Shown here piece by piece: positions 24,307 to 33,258 of a DNA stretch of 64,000 nt. A model generated the notes under the pieces. That model had not been told where the DNA came from. It searched no databases and saw only the letters and a list, made by a program, of their open reading frames with translations. The stretch is from positions 141,816 through 205,815 of the forward strand of contig PHFB01000002.1 in NCBI GenBank assembly GCA_002841355.1. Reading direction: 5' to 3'. Both the position numbers and the translations under genes were made by a program. Source of the DNA: Actinobacteria bacterium HGW-Actinobacteria-1. GTDB lineage: Bacteria; Actinomycetota; Coriobacteriia; Anaerosomatales; Anaerosomataceae. The first letter of the stretch is position 1. The number at the start of each line of letters is the position of its first letter.

Positions 24307-25185
24307 CTACTTCGCCTTGCGGCCGAGCCACGGCACCAGCACCGGCGTTGTGCGCTTGTACTCCTCGTAGTCGTCCTGGCCGCCCCAGCGCTCCTCGGCG
24401 CTCTTCTCCAGCAGAGGCACGCCGCTGACTCTCGTGAGCAGCAGATACACGAAGACCGGCGAGATGAGGGTCGCGTACCGCCAGCCGCCAAGGACGGGGA
24501 AGGCGATGATCGCGACGCCGGTCCAGAGCACGATCTCGCCGAAGTAGTTGGGGTGGCGGGAAAGCGCCCACAGTCCCGAGCGGATGAAGCGCCCCTTGTT
24601 CGCGGGGTCGGCTCGGAACTGGCCCTTCTGGCGATCGGCCGTCGCCTCAAGCCCGAAGCCGATCAGCCACACGCACAGGCCGACAACAGCGAACGCATCC
24701 AGCCCGCCTGCACCGCCGGTAACGGCGCCGAGAGCGGCCGCCAGCGTGAGGCTCACCCACAGTCCCTGCAGCGTCCACGTCATGAGGAAGTTGGGGAGCG
24801 ATTGCTTGATCGAGTCGAAGCGCACGTCTTTGCCCGCGCGGCGCACGCGACGGAACAGGAACGTACCGAGGCGCCCTGCCCACACGACTACGAGCGCCAG
24901 CAGCAGCAACGAGCGTGCCCCCACAGCTCCGCTCGCGAACACGGCGAACGCCATCACCGAGACGTACGTCACCGCTCCGGTTATGTCGAAGTAGCGCTCG
25001 GTGTGCATGAGAAACGACGGCACGAACACGAGCCACTGCACGAGAAACGCGATACCCACCGCGACCGCAAAGACCGGCGCGCCGCCGATCATGGCGCCTC
25101 CCTGGGAGCCAGCCCACGCGATGGCGGCTCCGATCACGACGGCTGCTACCGTGCCCGCTATGGCGGTTGCTCGCTTGTCGGCCAT
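24307..25185 (-). CDS. DUF1295 (steroid 5-alpha-reductase-like) membrane protein
   Basis: A protein of 292 residues; the ATG at 25185 follows AGAAGGAG. About seven membrane helices. The C-terminal family signature is clear: DRQKGQFRADPANKGRFI, then GLWALSRHPNYFGEIVLWTGV and a terminal Trp-Gly-Gln-Asp-Asp-Tyr-Glu-Glu-Tyr block. Members are NADPH-dependent reductases or lipid-modifying enzymes by homology; the substrate is unknown. Confidence 0.85.
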   Translation of the reverse strand: MADKRATAIAGTVAAVVIGAAIAWAGSQGGAMIGGAPVFAVAVGIAFLVQWLVFVPSFLMHTERYFDITGAVTYVSVMAFAVFASGAVGARSLLLLALVVVWAGRLGTFLFRRVRRAGKDVRFDSIKQSLPNFLMTWTLQGLWVSLTLAAALGAVTGGAGGLDAFAVVGLCVWLIGFGLEATADRQKGQFRADPANKGRFIRSGLWALSRHPNYFGEIVLWTGVAIIAFPVLGGWRYATLISPVFVYLLLTRVSGVPLLEKSAEERWGGQDDYEEYKRTTPVLVPWLGRKAK

Positions 25186-25291
25186 GAGTACTCCTTCTGG
25201 GTCGTGCGCCGTCTTGCGCAAGGTTAGCGACGGTCGGTGGATGGAAATCTCTACTTATGAAGCGTCCTGTCGTTCCGGAATGGAGTGGCGC

Positions 25292-26152
25292 ATGGCAGTC
25301 CGTATCGTGACCGACTCGGCCAGCAGCATCAGTGACGCCGATATCGAGCGGCTGTCCATCACGACTATTCCCCTCTTGGTGTTCGTTGACGGCCGGGCCA
25401 TTCCCGAGGAGCAGCTGCGCGCGCCGGACTTCTTCATGAAGCTTGCCGACATGCCGGCGCTCCCGCGCACATCGCAGCCGTCACCCGAGGAGTTCGCCGA
25501 GGCCTTCCGGCGCATCGTGGACGGCGGCGACGAGGTTCTCGCGGTCCTCATCTCGGCGGGTATGAGCGGCACGGTACAGTCGGCGTCGTTGGCCGCAGCC
25601 ATGGTCCGTTCCGAGCGACCCGACGCTCACATCGAGGTCGTGGACAGCCGCTCGAACAGCCTGGAGGAGGGCTTCGCGGTACTCGCGGCCGCCGAGGCCG
25701 CCGCGAGCGGGAAGCCGCTTGCAGAGTGTGCCCGCGCTGCCACCGAGATGACCCGGCGCACGCGCTTCTTCTTCACGCCGCGAAGCCTTGAGTACCTGCG
25801 CCGGGGCGGGCGTATCTCGGCTGCTGCGGGACTGCTCGGCGTGGCGCTGCGAATCGCTCCGATCCTCACCGCCGAGAAGGGCGCGACTGGCGTGGCCGGC
25901 GCGGCGAGGAACAGCCATATGGCCTGGAAGAGAATCGGCGCGCTGATGCGCCGCGATGTCGAGAAGTTCGGTCTCCGACAGGCTGCGGTGCAGTTCTTTG
26001 GCAACGGCGGCGACGCGGAGCGCTTTGTAGCCGAGGTCGTCGCACCGATCGTCGAACGTGTTGTGCCGGTGGTGCCGCTGCATCCGGTCGTCGGTCTGCA
26101 TGTGGGGCCGGCCGTGGGCGTCGTGTACGAGACCGAGCGGCCGATGCGGTAG
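25292..26152 (+). CDS. DegV-family fatty-acid-binding protein
   Basis: A protein of 286 residues. VRIVTDSASSIS near the start, then LPRTSQPSPEEF, VLISAGMSGTVQSA, VVDSRSNSLEEGF and LEYLRRGGRIS are the canonical DegV blocks that bind a fatty acid. In other bacteria these are FakB subunits that hand host or recycled fatty acids to the FakA kinase. FakA is not in the window. Confidence 0.9.
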   Translation: MAVRIVTDSASSISDADIERLSITTIPLLVFVDGRAIPEEQLRAPDFFMKLADMPALPRTSQPSPEEFAEAFRRIVDGGDEVLAVLISAGMSGTVQSASLAAAMVRSERPDAHIEVVDSRSNSLEEGFAVLAAAEAAASGKPLAECARAATEMTRRTRFFFTPRSLEYLRRGGRISAAAGLLGVALRIAPILTAEKGATGVAGAARNSHMAWKRIGALMRRDVEKFGLRQAAVQFFGNGGDAERFVAEVVAPIVERVVPVVPLHPVVGLHVGPAVGVVYETERPMR

Positions 26153-26178
26153 ACCACACGCGCCTGGCGCCGGGACGT

Positions 26179-26184
26179 TAGACT
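26179..26184 (+). promoter_or_regulatory. Probable -10 box TAGACT
   Basis: TAGACT stands 33 bp before the aminotransferase start codon and lies in a GC-rich leader. Similar hexamers (TAGAAT 33741, TAGACT 36749, TACACT 59704) precede other genes here, suggesting the local -10 consensus. Confidence 0.4.
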
Positions 26185-26217
26185 GGACACTGACGACTCC
26201 CGAGCGAAGGACGACCC

Positions 26218-27414
26218 ATGACGTTCCAGGTAGACGCGGTCCGAGCGGCATTTCCGGCGCTCCGCGAAGGCGCAGCTCACTTTGACGCACCCGGCGGCAC
26301 GCTCATGCCGACCGTGGTAGCCGAGGCCGTCCGCGACACGATGGTGTCGGCGACCTGCCAGCGCGGGACGATCACGCCCGCCGAGCGCCGCACCGACGCC
26401 ATCGTGCTCGGCGCGCGTGCTGCGATCGCGGACCTGCTCGGCGTGGAGGCGGGCGGCGTCGTTTTCGGACGCAGCATGACGCAGCTCACCTTCGACTTCG
26501 CCCGCACCCTCGCGCAGACGTGGGCTCCCGGCGACGAGGTCGTCGTCTCTCGGCTGGATCACGACGCGAACATCCGTCCGTGGGTGTATGCCGCTACGCA
26601 CGCCGGCGCGACCGTGCGCTATGTCGAGTTCGACCCGGCGAACGGTGAGGTCACCGCTGACGATGTGGAGCGGCAGCTAAGCAAGCGAACCCGTCTGGTC
26701 GCCATCACCGCGGCGTCCAACCTTATCGGCACACGCCCCGCAATCCGCGAGATTGCAGAGCGCGTACACGCACGCGGCGCGCTCCTGTATGTGGACGGCG
26801 TGCACAACACACCGCATGCGTTCGTCGATGTGCCCGAGATGGGCGCCGACGTCTATGTGTGTTCGCCGTACAAGTTCTGCGGCCCGCACCACGGCGTGCT
26901 GGTCGCCGCACCGTCGCTCCTTGAGACGCTGTCGCCCGAGAAGCTGCTGCCCTCGACGAACACCGTGCCCGAGCGGTTCGAGCTCGGGACGCCTTCGTGG
27001 GAGCTCATGGCCGGCACGGCCGCCGCGGTCGACTTCCTTGCGAGCTTCGGCGAGCCGGCACCGACGCGTCGCGAGCAGCTCCGCGGCGCGATGGCCGCGC
27101 TGGCCGCGCACGAGGACGCGCTGCGACACGCGCTTGAGGCGGGCCTGGCAGCGCACTCGCGGATCACCATCTATTCTCGGGCGCAGGTGCGCACGCCGAC
27201 GCTGCTCTTCACGATGGACGGGATGGAGCCGCTTGAGGTCACGAGGCGACTCGCTGAGTCCAACATCAACGCGCCAGCGGGCTCGTTCTACGCGCTTGAG
27301 GCATCGCGTGCGCTCGGGCTTGGCGATGCCGGCGGCGTCCGTCTCGGCCTGGCTCCGTACAACTGTGCCGAGGATGTCGATCGCGTGCTGGAGGCGCTCG
27401 ACGCGATCATTTAG
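26218..27414 (+). CDS. Class V aminotransferase / cysteine-desulfurase-like protein
   Basis: A protein of 398 residues, ATG start. Pyridoxal-phosphate fold marks are HFDAPGGTLMP, VVVSRLDHDANIRPW, YVDGVHNTPHAFVDVPEMGADV and CSPYKFCGPHHG, where Lys is the Schiff-base residue. The sequence best fits the VC1184-like subfamily (TIGR01976). The active-site Cys loop of true IscS is not evident, so it need not be a desulfurase. Confidence 0.85.
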   Translation: MTFQVDAVRAAFPALREGAAHFDAPGGTLMPTVVAEAVRDTMVSATCQRGTITPAERRTDAIVLGARAAIADLLGVEAGGVVFGRSMTQLTFDFARTLAQTWAPGDEVVVSRLDHDANIRPWVYAATHAGATVRYVEFDPANGEVTADDVERQLSKRTRLVAITAASNLIGTRPAIREIAERVHARGALLYVDGVHNTPHAFVDVPEMGADVYVCSPYKFCGPHHGVLVAAPSLLETLSPEKLLPSTNTVPERFELGTPSWELMAGTAAAVDFLASFGEPAPTRREQLRGAMAALAAHEDALRHALEAGLAAHSRITIYSRAQVRTPTLLFTMDGMEPLEVTRRLAESNINAPAGSFYALEASRALGLGDAGGVRLGLAPYNCAEDVDRVLEALDAII

Positions 27415-27426
27415 CGCACGGAAAGC

Positions 27427-27454
27427 GTGCCGTGGTTGCGACACCGGACGGCAC
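27427..27454. terminator. Hairpin between convergent genes
   Basis: GTGCCGT and ACGGCAC form a 7-bp stem with a 14-base loop between the convergent aminotransferase and membrane protein genes. No T-run. Confidence 0.4.
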
Positions 27455-27474
27455 GGGTACCTCTCGGTAGCGGG

Positions 27475-27900
27475 CTAGCCGCCGAAAACGCCCGTAACTG
27501 CGCAGGTTCCGAACGCGAGCAGGCCGATGATGAGCGAGGCCAGGTAGAAGAAGAGCCCGCCCTTCCCGAAGCTCCACATGCGCACGTTGCCCTTGCTCTT
27601 GCCCACGAAGAACATGACGGGGAAGACGACGAAGAGCACGACCTGGAAGAGCCCCAGAATGCTGAAGTACGCCGCGAACGCGTCTCCGATGACCGTTGCG
27701 AGCAGGCCGCTCACCATCCCGGTTACGGTGTAGGCGATGATCGGCGTGACGAGCCCGAGCATGAGGAACCCGATATCCGTCTTAGGCTTGGGCACAGGAT
27801 TCGGCGCTGGCGATGTCATCGGTGCCGGCGGCGCCATGGGCTGCTCGGGAACCGGTGTTTCCGGGGTGCTTCCGTTCTCGGGAAGATTGGTCTCGTCCAT
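27475..27900 (-). CDS. Membrane protein with Pro-rich N-terminus
   Basis: A protein of 141 residues; the ATG at 27900 follows TGGAGGGGG. Residues 1-40 are Pro-rich and disordered (PEQPMAPPAPMTSPAPNPVP). Three or four membrane helices follow. Last gene of the minus-strand radical SAM operon, one base from the Lgt-like stop. No family recognised. Confidence 0.65.
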   Translation of the reverse strand: MDETNLPENGSTPETPVPEQPMAPPAPMTSPAPNPVPKPKTDIGFLMLGLVTPIIAYTVTGMVSGLLATVIGDAFAAYFSILGLFQVVLFVVFPVMFFVGKSKGNVRMWSFGKGGLFFYLASLIIGLLAFGTCAVTGVFGG

Positions 27901-27901
27901 G

Positions 27902-28675
27902 TTAGGAACCCCCTCCAGCAGAACTGGCTGCTTTCCTGTATACACCCTTGAGCACGTATGCAATCACGACTCCGAGTGACACAACCTGATAATACGTCAG
28001 TCCCATCATCCATACAGGATTGACTCTGATGAACTCGATGAGGAACCGCCAGCCGAAGTACGTGATCATGAAGAGGCGGAAGAGCTCGCCCGGCGCGAAG
28101 CGATCCTTCATGAGCTGCGCGAACACGAACAGGCCGAGAACGAACGCCGCCTCGTACAGCTGCGTCGGGTTGCGGAGCACGCCGTCGCCGAAATTCGTGC
28201 CCCACGGGAGCGACGTCGGGACGCCGTAGCAGCACCCCGCGAAGAAGCAGCCGATGCGCCCGAAGAAGATGCCGGCGGTGAGCGACGGAACGAGGTAGTT
28301 TCCGAGGCGCTGCTTGATGCCGAGCTTGCGCTTGACCAGCCAGACGGCAAGCACGCCGCCGATGATGCCGCCCACGATCGTGCGTCCCGAGAGCCAGACC
28401 GCCGGTTGCAGCGGGTCGGCGAGTATCTGCCGATAGCTCACGATCCACATCGGCAGCTTGGAACCGAGCACGCCGCCAACGACTGCCGCGAGCGCGATGT
28501 AGAGGCCGTTGTTCCCGACCGCCTTGTCCTTGGTGTTGTAGCGGTAGAGCAGTACCGCCACCACCAGGCCGAGCGTCACGAAGAACGAGTACGTGGCCAC
28601 AGGCTGTCCACCGATCGTGAACAGAACGGGTCGCACACCCCAGAGGTCGGGGTGCGAATGGAGGTCCGGGATCAC
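27902..28675 (-). CDS. Lgt-family diacylglyceryl transferase paralogue with altered active site
   Basis: A protein of 257 residues; GTG at 28675 overlaps the upstream stop (GTGA). It has the seven-helix Lgt layout with GRIGCFFAGCCYG and FGWRFLIEFIRV. The canonical Lgt signature GRIGNF has Asn where Cys stands here, and the region that carries the essential HGG histidine reads SGRTIVGGIIGG, with Val in its place. These changes suggest a diverged lipid transferase rather than housekeeping Lgt. It sits in an operon with a radical SAM enzyme, a methyltransferase and DUF4395. Confidence 0.8.
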   Translation of the reverse strand: MIPDLHSHPDLWGVRPVLFTIGGQPVATYSFFVTLGLVVAVLLYRYNTKDKAVGNNGLYIALAAVVGGVLGSKLPMWIVSYRQILADPLQPAVWLSGRTIVGGIIGGVLAVWLVKRKLGIKQRLGNYLVPSLTAGIFFGRIGCFFAGCCYGVPTSLPWGTNFGDGVLRNPTQLYEAAFVLGLFVFAQLMKDRFAPGELFRLFMITYFGWRFLIEFIRVNPVWMMGLTYYQVVSLGVVIAYVLKGVYRKAASSAGGGS

Positions 28676-29112
28676 CGCTTCCCCGTGATCGCGCAGCAGC
28701 CGCCACCCTTGGTGAGGCACCCGTAGAGCTTGTATGCCGGGCATGCGCCGAGGGCGCTCGCGGTCTTGAGGGCGGCAAACGCGATCACGAAGTAGATCGC
28801 GAGCGGGCTGTCGCGCAGCACGAGTGACAGGCAGATGAGCGCCAGAAGTGCGCCAAGGCCGTGGGCGACTCGCATCGCCTTCACGTCGAGCACGACGTCT
28901 TTCGAGGGGATGAACCGTCCGAACGTCTGCGTGTAGATCCACACCATTGGCGCGCGGTGGACTTTGAGCGCCCACGACAGCGCCATGATCACGAACACCG
29001 CACCGAGAAGATACGCCCTGGCGCCTTCAACGAAGAGCGCCCCCCACACCATGAGCGCCACGCCGTAGCGACAGAACAGGAACGCGTTGCGCTGGATCGT
29101 CACGTTCTCCAC
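28672..29112 (-). CDS. DUF4395-family membrane protein
   Basis: A protein of 146 residues; GTG at 29112 starts 2 bp after the ICMT-like stop. It has four hydrophobic helices and the block VDLNV-like NVTIQRNAFLFCRYGVA, then YTQTFGRFIPSKDVVLDVKAMRVAHG. The C-terminus has a Cys/Gly motif (GACPAYKLYGCLTKGGGCCAI). DUF4395 is of unknown function. Position between a methyltransferase and an Lgt paralogue suggests a lipid role. Confidence 0.75.
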   Translation of the reverse strand: MENVTIQRNAFLFCRYGVALMVWGALFVEGARAYLLGAVFVIMALSWALKVHRAPMVWIYTQTFGRFIPSKDVVLDVKAMRVAHGLGALLALICLSLVLRDSPLAIYFVIAFAALKTASALGACPAYKLYGCLTKGGGCCAITGKR

Positions 29113-29114
29113 GA

Positions 29115-29747
29115 CTACACCCCTACTCTCGGGAAGAACATCCCGGTCTTGGCCCGGTACCGTACGAACTGCTCGCCGAACGCCTCGAGCAAGAGCGCAT
29201 CTTCCTTCTTGCCCCGGACGTACATCATCGGGACGAACACGCTGAACGTGAGCACGAGCGACAACACGTTTGAGTAGACCATCGAGCCACCCACGCACAT
29301 CCAGATGAGCGAAGCATACAGCGGATGGCGCACGATGGCGTACGGACCGGTGGTGGCAAGCGTATGGCCCTCGTAGATCTTGATCTGGTTGGCCCACCGC
29401 GACTTGAGAACCACTCGGCCCCACACGTTGAACGCCGCGCCGATGACGATCACCAGGAGTCCGACGATGACCATCACCTCGCGCGCGGGTCCGGTCACTA
29501 CAAAGACGACCAGCTGCAGCTTCAGCACGATGTAGTACAGGACGAAGAACGCGGTCATGCTGCCGGTTTCCACGAAGCTGCGGTCGCTCTTCTCCACCTG
29601 CTTGCTCTGGTGGTGGTATGCGCGGAAATCCGCAACGACTGCGGCACCCACCAGTAGGAACGCGAGGAACGTCACCACGTTCGCCGCGATCGCTAACGGC
29701 GGCTGCGACAGCAGCGGTGCGTCCTTGAGCGTGTCGAGCAGGTTCAC
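29115..29747 (-). CDS. ICMT-like membrane methyltransferase
   Basis: A protein of 210 residues with five membrane helices. The family signature is GHTLATTGPYAIVRHPLYASLIWMCVG, then a charged region and FGEQFVRYRAKTGMFFP. The isoprenylcysteine carboxyl methyltransferase/PEMT superfamily uses S-adenosylmethionine to methylate lipids or prenyl groups. The start overlaps the radical SAM stop by 4 bp, so the two are coupled. Confidence 0.82.
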   Translation of the reverse strand: MNLLDTLKDAPLLSQPPLAIAANVVTFLAFLLVGAAVVADFRAYHHQSKQVEKSDRSFVETGSMTAFFVLYYIVLKLQLVVFVVTGPAREVMVIVGLLVIVIGAAFNVWGRVVLKSRWANQIKIYEGHTLATTGPYAIVRHPLYASLIWMCVGGSMVYSNVLSLVLTFSVFVPMMYVRGKKEDALLLEAFGEQFVRYRAKTGMFFPRVGV

Positions 29748-31111
29748 GTCTGGCTCCGGTGCAGCATGTTATACGCCGAGAAGGGGATGCGCTTCAGGTC
29801 GGGCGTGATGATGTGCACGCACTCCTTCTTGATGGATTTCGCATCGAAGTTGTAGCGGTCGATGAACGACGAGATGGTGATCCGGAAGGTGTTCTTGTCG
29901 ATGAAGTCGGCCCGCTGCCGTGGCGTCCACTTCAGGTACTCCTCGGGCAGGATCGACATGATCTCGTCTTTGAGCCGGAAGCAGTCGCATGCGATGCCTT
30001 TGGTGAGCGACTTCGTGATGGCGTTCTTCACCAGATCCTCGGCACGGAAGTCCATGGTGTTGTCGATGAGCTCCACGTAGTTGTCGAGCTTGATCTTGCT
30101 CGTGACCGGCACGAAGCCGCTGCCGTTGCGCACTGCGTACGTGACGGCGACGCGGTCCACATCGCAGGGCAGCGGCACGATATCCTCGCGCTTGAACTGG
30201 CCGTCGGTCTGCCGCTCGATCTCACGCCGGATGCCCGAGAGGGTCACGCGGTTCTCGATGTTCTCGGCGGGACCGCGCCCGAAGAAGGCGACCGGCTGGA
30301 AGTTCACACCGCGCACGTAGTCGGAGTCCATGCCGAAGCGAACGATGTCGCCGATCTGCGTGTCGTTCACACCTCGGACGATCGTCGCCACCAGGGTGAT
30401 GGGCACCTCGGCGGTCTGAAGGTTCTCGATCGCGGCAAGCTTCGTCTCCAGGAGCTTGCGGCCGCGAAGCTTCTGGTAGACGCGCTCCTTCAGGCCGTCG
30501 AACTGCAGGTACACCTCGAAGCCGGGCGTGAGTGAGCGCAGGAACGTCGCGAAGGCGCGGTCCTCGGCAATGCGCAGACCGTTGGTGTTGAGCATCACGT
30601 ACTTGAAGCGCTTGCGCTTTGCGAGGGTGAGAATCGCTTCGATCTCGGGGTGCGTGGTCGGCTCGCCGCCGCCGATCTGCAGGATCTCCGGCTTGCCGCC
30701 CTCGCGTGCCTTGTAGAAGTCCATCATGCGCTCGATCTGCTCGAGCGGCAGGTGCTCGCCGGTGCCCGAGCTGGCGTAGCAGACGGGGCAGCCCAGGTCG
30801 CACGCGTGGGTGACCTCGATGAGGCCGATGCAGGTGTGCTGCTCGTGATCCGGACAGAGGCCGCAGTCGTACGGGCAACCGTCGCGGATGGGTGTCTCGG
30901 CCTTCGCGCGGTTCCCGGGCTTGTCGTAGCGGTGCTTCTCGAAGAGGTAGCTCGCGTCCTCTTCGAAGAGCGCCAGTTCCTCGCCGTGCGTGCGGCACGT
31001 CTTCAGGAGGTATGCGCTCCCGTTCTTGATGATGATCTTGGCGTCACAGAGTTCCTGGCACGTGCTGCAGAAGCTCCGGGTGGCGTCGTGGAACACGTAG
31101 TCTCTGAGCAT
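29744..31111 (-). CDS. Radical SAM enzyme resembling the MJ0619/Tes family
   Basis: A protein of 455 residues; the ATG at 31111 follows GGAAGCGGG. The S-adenosylmethionine cluster motif is Cys104-x3-Cys108-x2-Cys111 (CDLGCPVCYA). Extra N-terminal cysteines occur at 15, 18, 22, 39 and at 79, 83, 86, 94 (CPYDCGLCPDHEQHTC), and more near residue 388 (ACDCF). This layout, with IEVTHACDLGCPVC and GGGEPTTHPEIE, fits the family of archaeal MJ0619, later shown to be a tetraether lipid synthase (Tes). Bacterial relatives are linked to membrane-spanning lipids. First gene of a lipid-like operon; the exact reaction is inference. Confidence 0.8.
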   Translation of the reverse strand: MLRDYVFHDATRSFCSTCQELCDAKIIIKNGSAYLLKTCRTHGEELALFEEDASYLFEKHRYDKPGNRAKAETPIRDGCPYDCGLCPDHEQHTCIGLIEVTHACDLGCPVCYASSGTGEHLPLEQIERMMDFYKAREGGKPEILQIGGGEPTTHPEIEAILTLAKRKRFKYVMLNTNGLRIAEDRAFATFLRSLTPGFEVYLQFDGLKERVYQKLRGRKLLETKLAAIENLQTAEVPITLVATIVRGVNDTQIGDIVRFGMDSDYVRGVNFQPVAFFGRGPAENIENRVTLSGIRREIERQTDGQFKREDIVPLPCDVDRVAVTYAVRNGSGFVPVTSKIKLDNYVELIDNTMDFRAEDLVKNAITKSLTKGIACDCFRLKDEIMSILPEEYLKWTPRQRADFIDKNTFRITISSFIDRYNFDAKSIKKECVHIITPDLKRIPFSAYNMLHRSQT

Positions 31112-31357
31112 GCAGCCCGCTTCCGAAAGTGGGGTGATTGCGCGCGTTCCAGGCGACGAACTGCCTTCCGCCTCAACAGTAGCGACGATGGTAGGCGCGG
31201 TAAAGCACCGGAGTGCCTGGCGCGCGTGACCTTCTCCGGGAGCCCGATGCAAGCGATACTTGCGGAAGTGACAACGCGACTGGGTAGAGCGCGATTATCC
31301 GCAATGCCGATACTCACTGAGGAATCGCATATCTCAGCGGGCATAAGGAGCGGCTTC

Positions 31358-32065
31358 ATGGACTTCGAGATCGGTCAGCGGTTGGCGGCACGCAGACGGG
31401 CGCGCGGACTTTCGCAGGAAGAGCTCGCCGCCAATCTTGGCGTGAGCAGGCAGGCGGTCTCCAACTGGGAGCGCGCCGAGACCGCACCCGACACCGACAA
31501 CCTCATCGCGCTCGCGAACCTCTACGGCATCACGCTCGACGAGCTCCTCAATCACGAGGCGAATACGATCGCTCCCGACGCAGACGCGCCAAACGGCGCC
31601 GTCCCCGTACCCCGAAACCTCAAGGCAGACGCGATCGCGTATGTTCTCGCGATCGCGCTCTCTGTGGTGTTCTATTACGTGGTCGCCCCGCCGCTCCTGT
31701 TCTCAACTGTCGATGACATCACGGAGATCTTCGGGATCGGAATCTCCCCGGCCATGGCACTCACCTGGATACTTGCCGAGGCGATCTTCGTGCTCGTGCC
31801 GTATCTGCTGCTCGCGCCCATCGCCGCGCTCACGCGCTCGCGCTCGCGCATGTTGTGGGTGGTGCCGGCAGCTGTCCTCGCCCTATCGATCGGCGCGTCT
31901 GTGGCGTGGGCGGCATTCGCCGGTGCACCCGCTATCGAGTTCTCCGGCATCGGCGGGGCACTTGCGTCAAGCGTCGTGATCAAGACGGACGTCATCGCAA
32001 GCATCGCCGGTTGTGCGCTGGCTGCGACAATCGCACGGCGCCGTCGCAGCGACACCAACAACTAA
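31358..32065 (+). CDS. XRE-family regulator with C-terminal membrane helices
   Basis: A protein of 235 residues; the ATG follows AAGGAG. The N-terminus is a helix-turn-helix (QRLAARRRARGLSQEELAANLGVSRQAVSNWERAET). After residue 85 come four hydrophobic helices, so it is a membrane-anchored regulator, of a type that in Firmicutes responds to membrane or nutrient signals. It is divergent from the radical SAM operon, with a 246-bp gap, and could regulate it. Confidence 0.8.
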   Translation: MDFEIGQRLAARRRARGLSQEELAANLGVSRQAVSNWERAETAPDTDNLIALANLYGITLDELLNHEANTIAPDADAPNGAVPVPRNLKADAIAYVLAIALSVVFYYVVAPPLLFSTVDDITEIFGIGISPAMALTWILAEAIFVLVPYLLLAPIAALTRSRSRMLWVVPAAVLALSIGASVAWAAFAGAPAIEFSGIGGALASSVVIKTDVIASIAGCALAATIARRRRSDTNN

Positions 32066-32128
32066 GGCTGCGCGCCTGCCGTCGCTGTGGTGTCCTTGCT
32101 CTGCAGGGTGGACAGCAGAGGGGGAGCC

Positions 32129-32611
32129 ATGTCCGACGAACTGGCGTACGAAGTTCCCGCAACGGTGCCAGCCGAGCAGGCCGAACTGCGGCCCGCGCCG
32201 CTCGCGGTGCTTTTGTTGCTGTTCGGTGCGGTGCCGCTTGTGCTGGTGCTGCAACTTGTCGCGATTGTGGCCGCGGCGCTCGTTCTACCGCTCTTCGACC
32301 TGGCGCCCGTTGCCGCGGTGATCGTGGCGTTCATCGCCTCTCCATGGCGGGGCGTTGCCGCGAAGTGGCTCAAGGTGGCGAAAGTACTCGCTCTCGTGAT
32401 GCTCGCAGAGTGGGTGCCCGTCTGGGTGCTGGTGGGAACGCTTCTCGCCGGAGCCCCGATGCCCGATTGGTTCGGCGACGCGTTCGCATACACCGGCATC
32501 ATCTACCTTGCCGAGTCGGCCGCCTTGCTCGTGCTTGTTGCCATCGGGTCGGTTGCGTCGATCGTCGGCATTCTGCGGGCGAAACGGGAACTTCGACAGG
32601 AAACTGCTTGA
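32129..32611 (+). CDS. Hypothetical membrane protein
   Basis: A protein of 160 residues; the ATG follows AGGGGGAG. Four hydrophobic helices. No recognised family. It stands 64 bp after the XRE gene on the same strand. Confidence 0.6.
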   Translation: MSDELAYEVPATVPAEQAELRPAPLAVLLLLFGAVPLVLVLQLVAIVAAALVLPLFDLAPVAAVIVAFIASPWRGVAAKWLKVAKVLALVMLAEWVPVWVLVGTLLAGAPMPDWFGDAFAYTGIIYLAESAALLVLVAIGSVASIVGILRAKRELRQETA

Positions 32612-32665
32612 CATACGAGTTTCCGTGTAGGAAACTGTGAACGTAGTGAGTTTCCGAGCGGGAAT
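32599..32665 (+). promoter_or_regulatory. TetR promoter with AGTTTCC operator boxes
   Basis: TTGACA at 32608-32613 is a -35 candidate. AGTTTCC-N5-GGAAACT (32618-32636) is a perfect palindrome, with a further AGGAAACT at 32599 and AGTTTCC at 32649. The same heptamers occur before the next operon member (33259 and 33279). Confidence 0.65.
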
Positions 32666-32676
32666 GGGTCGATGTC

Positions 32677-33216
32677 ATGAACGCAGCACAGCAACAGATC
32701 GTAGACGCCTTCGAAAGGCAGGTTCGCGCCGTCGGTTATGCCAAGGCGAACCTGGATGAGATCGCACGCGATCTCAAGATCTCGAAGAAGACGATCTACG
32801 TGCACTTCGACGGCAAGCGCGATATCTACGCACACGTCGTCGCTCGGCAAGCCCTCGCCGAGAAGAAGCGTCTTGCCGCCGCGGTCGCCCCGCTGCCCGA
32901 CTTCTCGGCACGAGTGGAGGCGGTGATGCGATCGGTGTTGGATATGGCCCGCACGCATGTGGAGGAGACGAGCGCGGATGAGTGGCTTCACGAGTACGAG
33001 ATCGCCGCGGATGCGTTCCGAAAGGCGACCGGTGACCTGCTGCGCGAGCTGGTGCAGGGTGGAATGGATGCCGGCGAGTTCAGGAGTGGGGACGCGGAGC
33101 TGGTCGAGAAGATGGCCACGGCGGTCGTCGTCGAGTACCTCATGCTGGTGAACGCCGACCCCACGTACAACCGTGACACGGAGCTGCTGGAGCGCCTCGG
33201 CAACTTCATCCGCTAG
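32677..33216 (+). CDS. TetR-family transcriptional regulator
   Basis: A protein of 179 residues from ATG. The N-terminal helix-turn-helix is typical (AFERQVRAVGYAKANLDEIARDLKISKKTIYVHFDGKRDIY). The ligand domain is helical and not diagnostic. The AGTTTCC palindromes around its own promoter and before the next gene are the likely operators. Confidence 0.85.
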   Translation: MNAAQQQIVDAFERQVRAVGYAKANLDEIARDLKISKKTIYVHFDGKRDIYAHVVARQALAEKKRLAAAVAPLPDFSARVEAVMRSVLDMARTHVEETSADEWLHEYEIAADAFRKATGDLLRELVQGGMDAGEFRSGDAELVEKMATAVVVEYLMLVNADPTYNRDTELLERLGNFIR

Positions 33217-33258
33217 GAACCCGGGCCGCGTTTGCGCGCGGCCTTTGTCAGGCCCTAT

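Noticed and set aside
26218-27414. Call of cysteine desulfurase (IscS/SufS) for the class V aminotransferase
   Set aside because: The catalytic Cys loop is not evident and no Suf or Isc partner is adjacent, so only the broader family is claimed.
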